Position numbers and translations under genes: made by a program
Assembly (NCBI GenBank): GCA_037903475.1
Contig: JBAJFG010000111.1
Location: 744,001 to 808,000 of the forward strand
DNA: 64,000 nt
DNA from: Ancylostoma caninum
Lineage: Eukaryota; Nematoda; Chromadorea; Rhabditida; Ancylostomatidae
Direction of reading: 5' to 3'
Notes under the pieces: model-generated
What the model saw: the letters and a program-made list of their open reading frames with translations, nothing else
What the model was told of the DNA's origin: nothing
Databases searched by the model: none
Shown: positions 23,501-33,286 of the stretch, in pieces
Numbering within the stretch: position 1 is the stretch's first letter
Layout: every line of letters begins with the position of its first letter

Positions 23501-26251
23501 TGGGCTTGAGCCAGTGCTGTAATATTGGACATGTTCTATAAACAGGCCCTAAGAAAATATAGGAGATCCCAGTGTTCTGGATTGTAGTTAGGCCTGTACT
23601 TGGGACCAATTAAAAATCGAATGACTCGATTCATTCAATTATTCGTGCAGGACTGGATCCGAAGTATTCGAATGTTCAGAAAAGTGAGACCTCCTTATCA
23701 CACCTAAAGGATTGTACTGCTCCCACTTTTTCAAGAATCCACACTATAGACTTATCGAAATCGAGTTTCGAATAAATCAATAGCTATCTAATGCTTTAAT
23801 TGGTCCTGAGTATAGTTGGTACCGAATAAAAACCTAATAATTTTATTAAGTCACGCATAAATTCAGGACCCTATCCAAGAAATTTGAGTATTTGAAGAAG
23901 AGGAACCCCTAAACCTCCCCTGATCAGTCTTCGAATCTTTACTGCTCCCTCTTCTTCAAACAGCCAAATTTTTCGACATATTCGAAATCGAACATTCGAA
24001 TTCGAGTATATCTAGTGCTCCATTCGGTCCTAAGTATAGCGCAGGCCTGCTTGCACAAGCCGTGTCCTGGCGCTTATTTGCTTCCACATCCATGAATTCT
24101 TTTGATATCATCGTCCCCATTCTCGATCCATAGTCGGTGTGAACGGTGTGGACCACTGCAGCTTCCTAAGCGGACCACAGCGGTGAAAATTGATTGCCTT
24201 TTCTCTTTTCCCTTTCGTTCAAAGACGGGAAAAAAGGGTTTTTCCACATATATGCTAATGATCTGTCCCATTAGAACATATATAAAATTTGATTGAAAGC
24301 CACATTCGTGCTCTTCTTCCAGTGTAATTCGTCAAAGTGAAATATAACATATGACGCTTTTTGTTTAGAACCCTTACGCCGCGGGTAAAAGACCGATGGA
24401 CGGCCAAGGATATGCGAAAATGTATAACAAAGGAGAAGCTGCTGAAACCAGTCAAGGTAGAGGAATCTGTATAGCTCACCATTTTCTTTTTTCATCTACA
24501 ATCTCTCCTATGAACGTGTTTCCCCCGCACACAAGTACCACATTTCTCCCGAATCCAAGTTCGACTACCTTTTACCTGTTCGCGTTGCCCTCGTCTAGCA
24601 TTTTCTCGTTCAACACATTTGATTGTCGACGATTTTTCCTTGCTCTCTGTGACTATCACTTTCCATCCACATTTCTTCGAGTTTTGTGATGCTTGCATGT
24701 ACATACTTCACCCTTTTTCTTTTCGTATAGAGTTCAAATCATCACAGCCAAGTGAAAAGATTTTGTATTTATTTCTCATCGTTTTATTGAATGGCAATGG
24801 ACGACTTTTTCCCAAGAAAAAAATAAATGTCGTGATTATTGTATTAGCGTCAGTCAAGTGCTCGCGAATCGTTGTGGAACTAGAATCGTCATCCAGCAGG
24901 TGATCATCTTCCCTTGTTGTGGTTGTTTTGCTGTGAATTGCATGTGCACGTTTTCCTCAAATCCCTGGCTAATGCTAACTTGGAGAGGCGCAAGCTTGAA
25001 GGAGATGGTTTTTAAATGCATGATTGCCGAAGTGTTTCTCTACTAACTTCAGAGTTTTCAGGGTGATGACGACGATGTCTTCGTCTATGTGCCCAGCGAG
25101 TTCGTTAAGGTACGAGATTTTCCTCTCATATTTTTCTGGGTTTTGCTTAACTCTTCCAGATAAAAAGGGGTTTGCCTGAACCCTGATTAGCGAGGGGGTA
25201 GATCTGATGCGCTAATCAAATACGAAATCATACCAATTTCTTCAGCGTTCATTCACATCAACGTGAGGTTGTAGGTATATGGTAAAAGAGCTAAGGCTGC
25301 TCTGAAGGGTTAAGGCGGGTGAAGGGTTAAGTAGGTGAAGGGCTGGGTTAGGGAGTTAAGGCGGGTTAAAGGTAAATGGGTTAGTGCTGTACGGTGAGTG
25401 TTAAGGTATACGGTAAATGAGGTTTCTCGCACAAGCTTCTGATATTGGGCACAGAAGAGCCATTTGGATACTCATATAGGGATTATCATTAAAATTAATT
25501 TTTATTCTCTCTTAATCTACATATTACGCTAATCCTATGACCATACAGTAATGCCGTTACGGTACGAAAAGATAAAATATTCGTGTTCAGCATACGGAAC
25601 AACTACTTATGCAATGTTTGAAAAAAGAATGGATGAGATTCCCACTGTTTACGTATTTCTGTTTGCCAGTGGCGGGTACATAAAGGGAGAGAGAGGGCGT
25701 GGGAAAAAATGGGGCCTTGACAATTTCCAACTTTTCGATTCAAATGATTAAAATTAAGTATTTGAAAAATAACAGCAATAATGAGTTGAAGATCAGCTAA
25801 TAACAAATTCTTAGTCATTTTGTTTTTTTTTATCGAAAAATTTACCCGGGCGGAGAATTACGTACACCCTTCTACACCCACGCTGCTCTCATCCATACTG
25901 TGCAGTTATCGTACCCTGCAGTAATAGTTAGCAATTATGAAATTATCACCTTCCAAAGATCCTTAAAATCAGTGAGTCAAATACACAACTTCCTGGATGA
26001 GGGTTAGGCGCGGATTTTTTCTTAAAGATTTTAGAGCTATGCTGGCCAAATTGTGCTGTTTTTTTTTTCAAAGTACGTACAAACTAACAACTTTTTATGG
26101 ATGCAGTTCTTCCAGAAACCTACACTTTCAGCACGATGGCAATGCCAAGGGCGACGGCAAGAAGAAGAGCACTCTTCAGCACTGGATCAACACTACATTG
26201 TCGGCAATGGCTGAAATCAGCGAGCAAGTAGTGTCAGCTCGTGATGACTAA
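14569..26251 (+). CDS. SBK-type protein kinase, probable pseudokinase (11 exons)
   Basis: Exons: 14569-15027, 16467-16604, 16705-16803, 16902-16985, 17212-17299, 17856-17992, 19691-19841, 23241-23403, 24369-24456, 25062-25109 and 26132-26251. All phases agree, giving 524 residues. Residues 1-190 are a Ser/Pro-rich tail with six aspartates (26-31) and PxxP motifs. The kinase domain (about 196-465) shows GTGRFG (201-206), Lys223 in AIK, the likely helix-C Glu238, Lys321 and Asn324 of the catalytic loop, DFG (340-342), APE (362-364), DIWALG and Arg449. The order and wording match the SBK family, which normally phosphorylates Ser/Thr. The catalytic HRD aspartate is Asn319 (HRN), so phosphotransfer is probably lost. 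A short acidic exon and a lysine-rich tail follow. The ATG has an in-frame TGA directly upstream. Introns carry MITE copies. The family call is from recalled similarity. Confidence 0.88.
17635..17836. mobile_element. Degenerate MITE in kinase intron 5
   Basis: The left part carries ATTCGATAGTCGATTATTCG and the right part GATTTTTATTCGAGCGACACTATA, resembling decayed ends of the TTCGAA-rich family. It lies about 20 nt before exon 6 of the kinase. The identification is tentative because both ends are diverged. Confidence 0.35.
18774..19155. mobile_element. Full-length MITE in kinase intron 6
   Basis: This 382-bp element has inverted ends of about 42 nt. The left end starts TATACTTAAGGTCGAATAAA and the right end, reverse-complemented, starts CTATACTTGGGACCGAATAA. 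Both continue to a shared TTACTT. The interior contains clustered TTCGAA motifs and no transposase frame. It is the best-preserved copy of the family here and can serve as its reference. Confidence 0.7.
21268..21375. repeat. Short tandem duplication in kinase intron 7
   Basis: A purine-rich unit containing GGAAAATAA(C/T)GGATTACC occurs twice, about 57 nt apart, with a third partial start just before it. It is intronic and has no evident function. Confidence 0.5.
23596..23815. mobile_element. MITE, TTCGAA-rich family (first of a pair)
   Basis: Begins TGTACTTGGGACCAATT and ends AATTGGTCCTGAGTATAG, which are inverted ends of the family. The interior resembles the copy at 13690-13925. It lies in kinase intron 8 directly next to a second copy. 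Confidence 0.6.
23816..24039. mobile_element. MITE, TTCGAA-rich family (second of a pair)
   Basis: Begins with a GGTACCGAATAAAAACC end and finishes CATTCGGTCCTAAGTATAG. It abuts the preceding copy. Two insertions side by side, or one insertion next to the end of another, would explain the arrangement. Confidence 0.55.
25300..25410. repeat. G-rich degenerate minisatellite in kinase intron 10
   Basis: Imperfect units around GGGTTAAGGCGGGTGAA are repeated several times on the + strand. The GTTAAGGC core resembles a degenerate nematode telomere hexamer (TTAGGC), but the unit is longer and irregular. It is intronic and its function is unknown. Confidence 0.5.
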
Positions 26252-26314
26252 CTTCCCGTGATGACGTCACTATATCAATTACAGTATGCGCCGCTTTAAA
26301 AGCATTTAACCTCC

Positions 26315-26320
26315 AATAAA
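26315..26320 (+). promoter_or_regulatory. Polyadenylation signal of the kinase gene
   Basis: AATAAA lies 64 nt after the kinase stop codon, in an otherwise gene-free spacer. This fits the 3' end of that transcript. Confidence 0.6.
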
Positions 26321-26977
26321 TACACTAATTTCACTTCACATATAACTTTAATACGACGGTTCTGGCTATTTTTATGTGTCATTGATGGTTGTGAGCGCGT
26401 TTGATTGTTCTCTCGTTGAAATCAACGCACAAAAACAGCATTTTTTTTGTGTTTACTGTAAAACCTCGCACTTTAATGTAATACTGCTCAAGTATCCGTC
26501 AGTACAACGTCTATTGTTGTGCCGAAATCAATTCATATGCATTTCATTGTACAGTACGTTACCATTGTTGTACACTGTATTACATAGTTAGAATGTGCTT
26601 GAAAAACGTCACTTGTTCGAGTCAACATATAAGCGTCCCCATAGGGAATGCTATTTATGCCTATGTGTATCTTGGTTTCTTCTCTTAATAAGTCGTTCAT
26701 GGACTATGAAGAGCTTGTTCTTGGTGGAAACAATGTAAAAATCAATATAGGGTTGTGAGGAATGCGGCAGAAATGCTCAGAAGATCGTCGTGGAAACCGT
26801 TTCCATGTACAGGAACACCCAGGAGTACCCATGGAGTAGCCATGGGTGCTCGTGGGTGCTTTTGCTTGGATGACTCCTCCTCTTTCCGCAATAATAGACA
26901 CAAACAACAGTAGCCAATCACACGACGCATTATAGTCATTTGCATGAACGACCTACCGTATTCAAGTCCTACTGGCT

Positions 26978-27125
26978 TTAGAAAAACGCACTTTGATGTG
27001 CTTGACAAAATTTCCACTTTTTAAAAACGAAATTCTGGAGAAAGAACTTCTTTAATGGAAACAACATCAGGATTCCATACCAGCAGACCGCGGAAAGCCG
27101 TGTTGTTTTCAATTTTAGCTTCCAT
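26978..27125 (-). CDS. Possible tiny two-exon gene, unknown
   Basis: On the minus strand, an exon 27144-27081 follows a CCTCCCTCTTCAG acceptor and contains an ATG at 27125. It joins 27034-26978 through a 46-nt intron with a GTATGG donor and a TTCTTTCTCCAG acceptor, in phase, to give 33 residues from that ATG. The splice signals are good but the product is very short and no domain is recognised, so this may be the end of a longer gene. Confidence 0.32.
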
Positions 27126-27169
27126 TGTGTCGAAGAAGGCAAATCTGAAGAGGGAGGTGTCACAGGCAA

Positions 27170-28500
27170 ACGTAGCAGTCCTCAAAAAACCCTTTATGGT
27201 CTAAACTATGCATAAAGTGGAACTTTCAAGATATTTAGTGATACTGTGTGTCTCACTTGCTGATAGTGGTATACTACATATAAGAAACTGGGATGCAGCT
27301 TGTTAATAAGTCCAAATAGGCACGAATCCAAAGGGAGAAGCAGTGATGAGCAGTGGGAGTGGTATAAAATATTTTCACACTCTCCAGTTTCGGGACTAAG
27401 AACTAGGTTGATTGTTTGACTTCCTTGGTTCCCCGGGCACACGATCCTTTCATCAGTAATTAGTAGCAATCTATTATATCAATGTACCTTCCATATCAAA
27501 CTTATTTCTAATTTGTTGTGTCTAGGGAATGCAATGGGTCAATCTTAACCCATATTTTTTTTGAAGTACAAGGCCATTGTTGACGAGTGTTTTATGCAAC
27601 GTCCTATCGATACTTGCTTTATCCCAATTGTTATATGTTAATTTTCCTGTATGCTACAAGCTCTGTGGATAAGCTCTGCCGAAAAGGTAAAGTCTTAACG
27701 CTTCACAACACCAAAAACCCCTTGAAATACTGCAGATTATTGCTCTCGTTGGTTAAACATGGGTGAACTAAGGTTCAAGACTTACAATTTGCAATCTTCT
27801 CTTGAGATCCCAGGACAGGAGTGAACTAAAGCCTAGACAGAGCTTCTTCTCGACCCAAGCAGAAAGCCTTCTTCATTGCATAAGCTACATCCATATATTT
27901 TAGAGGAAGTAAATGCCCTTGAGTGAGAAAATTCGGCTACGGAGTAAAACTATTTAGAACATCTGCCTTATTCCAGGAGGGCAACACCTCGTACATAGAC
28001 TAGAGCAGTACTTTTCTTCTCGCCACTGCCAAAATGAATCTATCTCTGGGATCAGCGATTGAAGAAAACATAATGAAAAATCTATCAGGCTACAACAGTG
28101 TAATAAGTCCACCGTCGTGGGTCTGATCTCTGCCTGTCCTTTCATTTTTAATCTTTTTTAAAAGTTCGCCGTGCTTTCGCAGAGATCATCTGCCAGTGTT
28201 ATTTTGTTTTAGCTAGTTCTTGTGTTGTTTGTTATTGAAAAGAATGTGAGCATTCGGTGTAGTAAATAAAATAGAATAAAATAACACACATTAATAAAGA
28301 GAAAAGATAGCACTACAATTTTCCTTGCCATTTCTAAAACAGCAAGTCCTCTCTGCCAGAATGGGATTAGTTAGTATTCGTGTAGCAGCCCTGGAATCCA
28401 CATATTTCGTAAATCGTATTTTGAAGCCCATAGCATATAAGACATATGAATACAACCATTCCATTGGCTGGAGGCAAGCCATTTGTTGTTTTTTGAAGAA
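27170..28500. other. Spacer without a supported gene
   Basis: Only short frames on the minus strand (27206-27469 and 27954-28145), neither with paired splice sites or a polyadenylation signal. Otherwise AT-rich. Confidence 0.4.
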
Positions 28501-31500
28501 ATGATCCTAGCGTACGGAAACCCACGGACGGCGCATTTCGACTCGTTAGCGGGTGAAATGCGAAACGAAATTATCCGTTGTGTTTTGCGGGGTTACCCGA
28601 GAAATACCACACTGCAGCATCATGACCACCTGGACGGACCACACGGTATTAGATTTCTCTTTTTTTCGTCTACTTTTTTCTCAGATCCAACAGTTCTCCA
28701 AGAGCGATTTCTTGCAATGAAATTTGTAACGTGAGAGTCCATGGAAAATTCCGAAATGTTATTTAATGTCTAGTTAGTGAAGTATGCATTCCTTAGCGTA
28801 GTACAACTAGGAGTTCAATATTATACGTATGTACATTCATCGTGTATTCACAGCGCTTCATTACGTTGAATCTAAAAATTGGTAGAGGCTCGCGGCGTTC
28901 CCCCCTAGATTGAGCAAAAAGATCTCAAGTTTTTCAAACCGTAATTTCTGGAACTCTGTATTCAACTTTTTTAAAAGCAAAACTTTGCAAATAGTTAGCC
29001 AGAAATTCAACTCTGCAACCAATGCTACTACTCCCTACTACTTACGCACTTTTTTTCTTACATAGAGAGGAAAAAATCTACAACTCGTAGACATCGCTTA
29101 AACACATTTGGCTGGAAAATGGTTCCCAGTACATATTTATGACACTAAAAGATTCCTGGTTGCAAAAATTCAATTTAGCCAGCCCCTCTCTGAGAACCTA
29201 AATAGCTGCAACTCCATGGAAAATAATTGTTTCAAGCTTTCTATCGAAATAGGACCTATGGTCGTGGATATGTCAAACCTTACCCAAAGTTGACGGTGGT
29301 GGTTCTTGGTATGATTTCGGTGCAAACCGTGCAGATGTTCTTGAGTCACATCCGTTAACCTTATCCATAGAAACGCACGCGTTAATGCAAACACACACGT
29401 TAAAGCAAACCTCAGGATCTCGTGTTGGGACCCGAGACCTCTATCGATGAGCAAAACATCCGTAATTCTAGATTTTACCCTGCTACTTGCACTTTTCGAT
29501 TCACCACGACGAATCGACAGCTGAGGACAGCATGCGATTCCCAGCAAATCTGCACTTGGATCATCCGTCGCTCGAGCAAATAAGCATCAAACGAGTGAAA
29601 AGTGTCGAGACGAAGTGTAAGTACATGAACTTACGTTGAAAAAAGAACCTTGTTGTTGTAATTTCTTCGTCGGGGTTTGCCCTGGAATATTCTTTACTAA
29701 AGCAACTTTTTTTTATTTGCTAATAAGCGATAGGTATAGACTGTATGTGTGCCGAAAATGCTTTGTTTTCCATAATTGGTTTTCTGGAAACCGAGATGAA
29801 TCGTCATGGAGCAAACAATTCTTGCAATTCACTCAATGCTTGAGATATCAGACGCGTTTTCTTTCTAGAATTCTCCTATGTATAAATGTATATTTATTAT
29901 TTCCCTAGGTATTTTCCCTAGCATCGGCCTAATCTTCATACGAGGACAACTATTTGAGAAGAACAACAACAATTTCTGTGATCCAGAATGCGATGAAAAC
30001 GCAGGTATAGTCATTTCTAGGTTATGGGGGGAATGCAGACGGTAGTGTGTTGGCGGAATATTCGTTATTCGAATATTTGACTTCGACAGTTCGAAAATTG
30101 GAATAGTCGAAAAGGGAGACTACTACAACCCTAAATATCTAGAGAAAAGAAGGGCTCTAAAGCATTTTGCTCTTGAAAAATTAGATTTTCCGAGGAGGTT
30201 TTTACGTTATATACCAAATCTATGGATTTGTTCTACATATATTATTCAACGAATATTCCAGTCTCTTGTAAAGTCCTCTGCGGCAGACTCACCTCCCTCC
30301 AAAATTCGTTGCGATTTTGTCTACACTTACAGTCGGGTCCGGTAGCTACTGCAAATGGGCGCCGGCGGGCGCCGGCCGCCGCCACCCTCCGGCGCCCCGG
30401 TATTAATGAGCTATAAATCACTCGAGCTTGGGAGAAAGCGAAGAAAAATACAATTTTAGTCCATAGTAGACAGAGTGCAGTGGATACGTTAAGGCTATAA
30501 AGCAGGGGACCATTTTCACAACTTTCACGTTTTTTCATTCTTGTGATTTTCATGGGGAAAGATTTCTGAATACACAATAAGCGAAGCCAACTCTTCCATT
30601 TTCTGCTATAGTACACTGCTTCGCGAATACAAAAATGACCGTTATTCTTCTATAGATGGACATAGTACTTCAGTTATCCCATCTGAATAACAAAGCTCAT
30701 CCAATTCGGGATCCTCAGAAATAATTGAAATCCGTATAAATTGTTCCATATCCATTGCGAAGTAGCTCTACCGCTGTCATTTATCTTTCGTGGAGCAGTC
30801 CCTTACGGTGGAGTTACTCTCTTCCGGTTTCCCTCAACTTTGAAAAAGTGGTTTTTCACTATTACTTACACTTACACTTATCGTAGTTTATCTTCGAAAT
30901 TTATGCAAAACGTTGCCGGATGCCTTCCTGGACTACCCGAAGGAGATCCAGGGGACGTTCCAAGCAGTGAACCCCAAACACTGCGATACTTAACTCTGGA
31001 TCTCCAACGGAGTGGAACCAGCGATAGGGACAGATTGCAATCTGCCACTCAAACCATTGAGCCATCCGGGTTACTTTTTATGTTGGAGTTTGTTAGATAA
31101 CTGCAGCAGCAGTAGGCAGCATACTATATGTATTTGCAAAATGGGGGCACAGGGCAGGATTCGATCCCCTGACCACCACAACGTCGACCATTCGCTCAAC
31201 CCACTGAGCTATGCGCACACGTGATGCAACATACAAATAGTGTCGAATCTTACTTACACTTACACTTGTCGTAGTTTATCTTCGAAATTTAGGTGAAAAG
31301 GGAGTTGGGTGGGGCCACTCCTGTGAAGCCTAAGCCTAAGCCTTAAACCCATTCTTAAGCATAGGGTTAGGCTTATCTACTCTGTCTACTATGGACTAAA
31401 ATTGTATTTTTCTTCGCTTTCTCCCAAGCTCGAGTGATTTGTAGCTCATTAGTACCGGAGCGCCAGATTCTTCATTTTTCACCTAATGCAGATCCACGCT

Positions 31501-32153
31501 CTGTTCCCTCAACATAGAACCAGAACAATTCTTTAAGAAACACGATGATCAGCTTGCTCAGCCTGTGCAGGCGTTCCAAATCCTTCCGCATCCTCCACGT
31601 TTTTGTAGGATTATTCGAATGCGTGCAGATGATACGACAGCAACGGTCTGAGAGTGTTAAGTCTAGACAAGCACGGATAAATTCCTCCAAGCAGACGATC
31701 AGCGACGACGGTAAGTCTCGTGACTTAGGCATCACCTTCATTTTTGAAGTAATAAGAAAAGCTGGAATTTGTGGGCACGAGGGCTGTCTCACAGACCTAA
31801 GTAGGAGGCAGTCTGATGGCGTCAGACGCGGTGGGGGCAGAAGTGTCCTCGGCTGTGCAAGATCACGAAGAGGATGTGGAACGATTTTCTTCCAGAGTTA
31901 ACGGGGATATTACATAGCACAGAGGTTGATGTATAGTCATAAATGTTAGAACCTCAATGAAGTGGAATCCCTTCACAGATATTAGGGCCTGTAAAAATGT
32001 ACCTTTCATAAATCTAACCTAGGTTACCTAATTTTTGCGTACAAGACCATGGAAGACATGTGCACGAGTAACTTCGCAGCTAGCTGGAAAACATGGACTG
32101 GAGCTCGGCTGCTCTGTCATCTACTTCCTGAAAAGTACAACGTGAAACGGTAG
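28501..32153 (+). CDS. Seven-exon orphan gene (224 aa model)
   Basis: Exons: 28501-28645, 28685-28730, 29531-29616, 29909-30004, 31609-31710, 31805-31896 and 32046-32153. All seven join in phase from an ATG to TAG. The strongest junctions are the acceptor TTATTTCCCTAG before 29909, the acceptor CACGTTTTTGTAG before 31609, and the GACG|GTAAGT donor after 31710. The first intron is only 39 nt and is open in frame, so it may be retained. The acceptors before 29531 and 31805 are weak. The product is hydrophilic with no recognised domain, two nearby cysteines in FCDPECDEN and an acidic segment near the C terminus. Intron 4 contains the nested SINE/inverted-repeat element. The exact 5' end and exon 6 border are uncertain. 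Confidence 0.5.
30391..31464. mobile_element. Inverted-repeat DNA element carrying a SINE
   Basis: An 84-nt left arm (30391-30474) and right arm (31381-31464) are near-perfect inverted copies, starting GGCGC(C/T)CCGGTA and sharing the core CTCGAGCTTGGGAGAAAGCG. The 1.07-kb element encodes no recognisable transposase. Its interior is about 390 bp of unique sequence followed by a complete tRNA-derived SINE in minus orientation. It lies wholly within intron 4 of the orphan gene. A GC-palindromic stretch (30359-30400) adjoins the left end. Confidence 0.65.
30862..31391 (-). mobile_element. Dimeric tRNA-derived SINE, copy A
   Basis: It is homologous over about 500 bp to the copy at 43655-44152, in the opposite orientation. 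Read on the minus strand it holds two tRNA-like modules: 31219-31143, with an A box TAGCTCAGTGGG and a B box GGATCGAATCC, and 31073-31003, with A and B box-like sequences and a CAGATTGCAATCTG anticodon-like hairpin. A 43-nt sequence (ACTTACACTTACACTT and onward) is directly repeated at 30862-30904 and 31250-31291, bracketing the modules. The (GCCTAA)n stretch at 31328-31342 is the complement of the nematode telomere hexamer. Transcription by RNA polymerase III is expected for such elements. Confidence 0.65.
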
Positions 32154-33043
32154 CGTTTTCATTCACTTACTATTTACTATTACCTCTTCAATCATCTACA
32201 ATACTTTTTTATACGTACCTAACACATAATCTATCATCTTCCGTATCATCAGACTGTGCCTTATAAGTCACAATTGAAAATCCTGGAAGTGCTAGGAAAT
32301 TTATTATTAAATACTTAGTAGAGTACTAAATGAGTTTATGTATCATATTTATTCAGAGAACAGTGAAGGATAAGACCGACTTCTTTTTGATTTCCTGTTT
32401 GTGCGTGTTCTTTTTCCTTATTTTTAACTGTACTTCTATAGTAGAACAAGTATCTGTCGCCTAAGCCGAAAATATTCAACAAATGCCCTCCCTTTGTGCC
32501 CTTAGTTTTAAGGATTTTTATTCCAACCTGTGATACGCTGTGTAAAGCTTGTTCACCTTTGTATTGTAGCCAACTTCTTCTGTCACAGGTTCGGTTGCAT
32601 GTTTATTTATTTATTCATTTGTTTATTCGCTTATTTGTTCATCTGTTTACTCATCCGTCTATTCAACATGAGTGATGATCAAGGATGACCAAAAATTTAG
32701 TAAGTGAGTGGCGTAAAAAACATGATTCCTGAGTGAAAAACGGAAATAACAGCCTTTAATTTTTTATGATTTCCCATCTTTGATATTTATTATTAAACAT
32801 TCATCAACACATTGGTTCTGGATCTTCTACGGTTCCTAGAAAAATTTTCCTTGTCATTTGACGACTTAGAATGGCATGACCAGAAAAAGCAATACATTCC
32901 TGGTTTTCTTCTCTTCTTTGCTTCACATTTTTAAGTTCTAGTTACCGTACAAGAAATGAGAATGTCAGTACGGGTCTATATTTCAGCCTATCGTTCTTCA
33001 GAAAAGTCAGTGGACGTACGCAGTTCTTCTACATTCTAATCGC
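32154..33043. other. Spacer without a supported gene
   Basis: AT-rich sequence, including a TTTATTTATTCATTTG-like low-complexity run near 32600-32670. No exon candidate was found. Confidence 0.45.
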
Positions 33044-33286
33044 TCAGATAGCAGACCTTATGGTAAGTTGGCACTGAGAAACTACATAGTATTGAGGACT
33101 GCTGTAAAACCCATATATATCGCTTTTGTAGAAGGACTGTGCTCCTGCTCTCAATGTGTTGAACTGCATAAAGCCACGAATCTGTGCATTTGTAGGAGCA
33201 TACCGAATAGTAACGTTCAAGGTAAGTGTTGGTAGGCGTTCATTGTTAATCCAGTGTGGGATTAAGGATCGAACTTCCATACACAT
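33044..33286 (-). pseudogene. Fragment of a non-LTR retrotransposon endonuclease (tentative)
   Basis: An 80-codon minus-strand frame contains NNERLPTLTLNVTIRYAPTN. It resembles the strand of apurinic-endonuclease-type domains in nematode LINE elements, where a 'LPTLT...YAPT' segment precedes the active-site region. The rest of the frame does not continue the domain, and no reverse transcriptase is seen on either side. It therefore appears to be a short, decayed remnant. The similarity is from memory and covers few residues. Confidence 0.4.

Noticed and set aside
30656..30690. Terminal exon for the 28.5-kb gene after TATTCTTCTATAG.
   Set aside because: It lies inside the inverted-repeat element and would give only 11 codons. 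An in-phase exon with better signals exists beyond the element at 31609.
31472..31792. 106-codon minus-strand frame that looks protein-like.
   Set aside because: It is antisense to + exons with excellent splice sites and matching phases. I treat it as a shadow.
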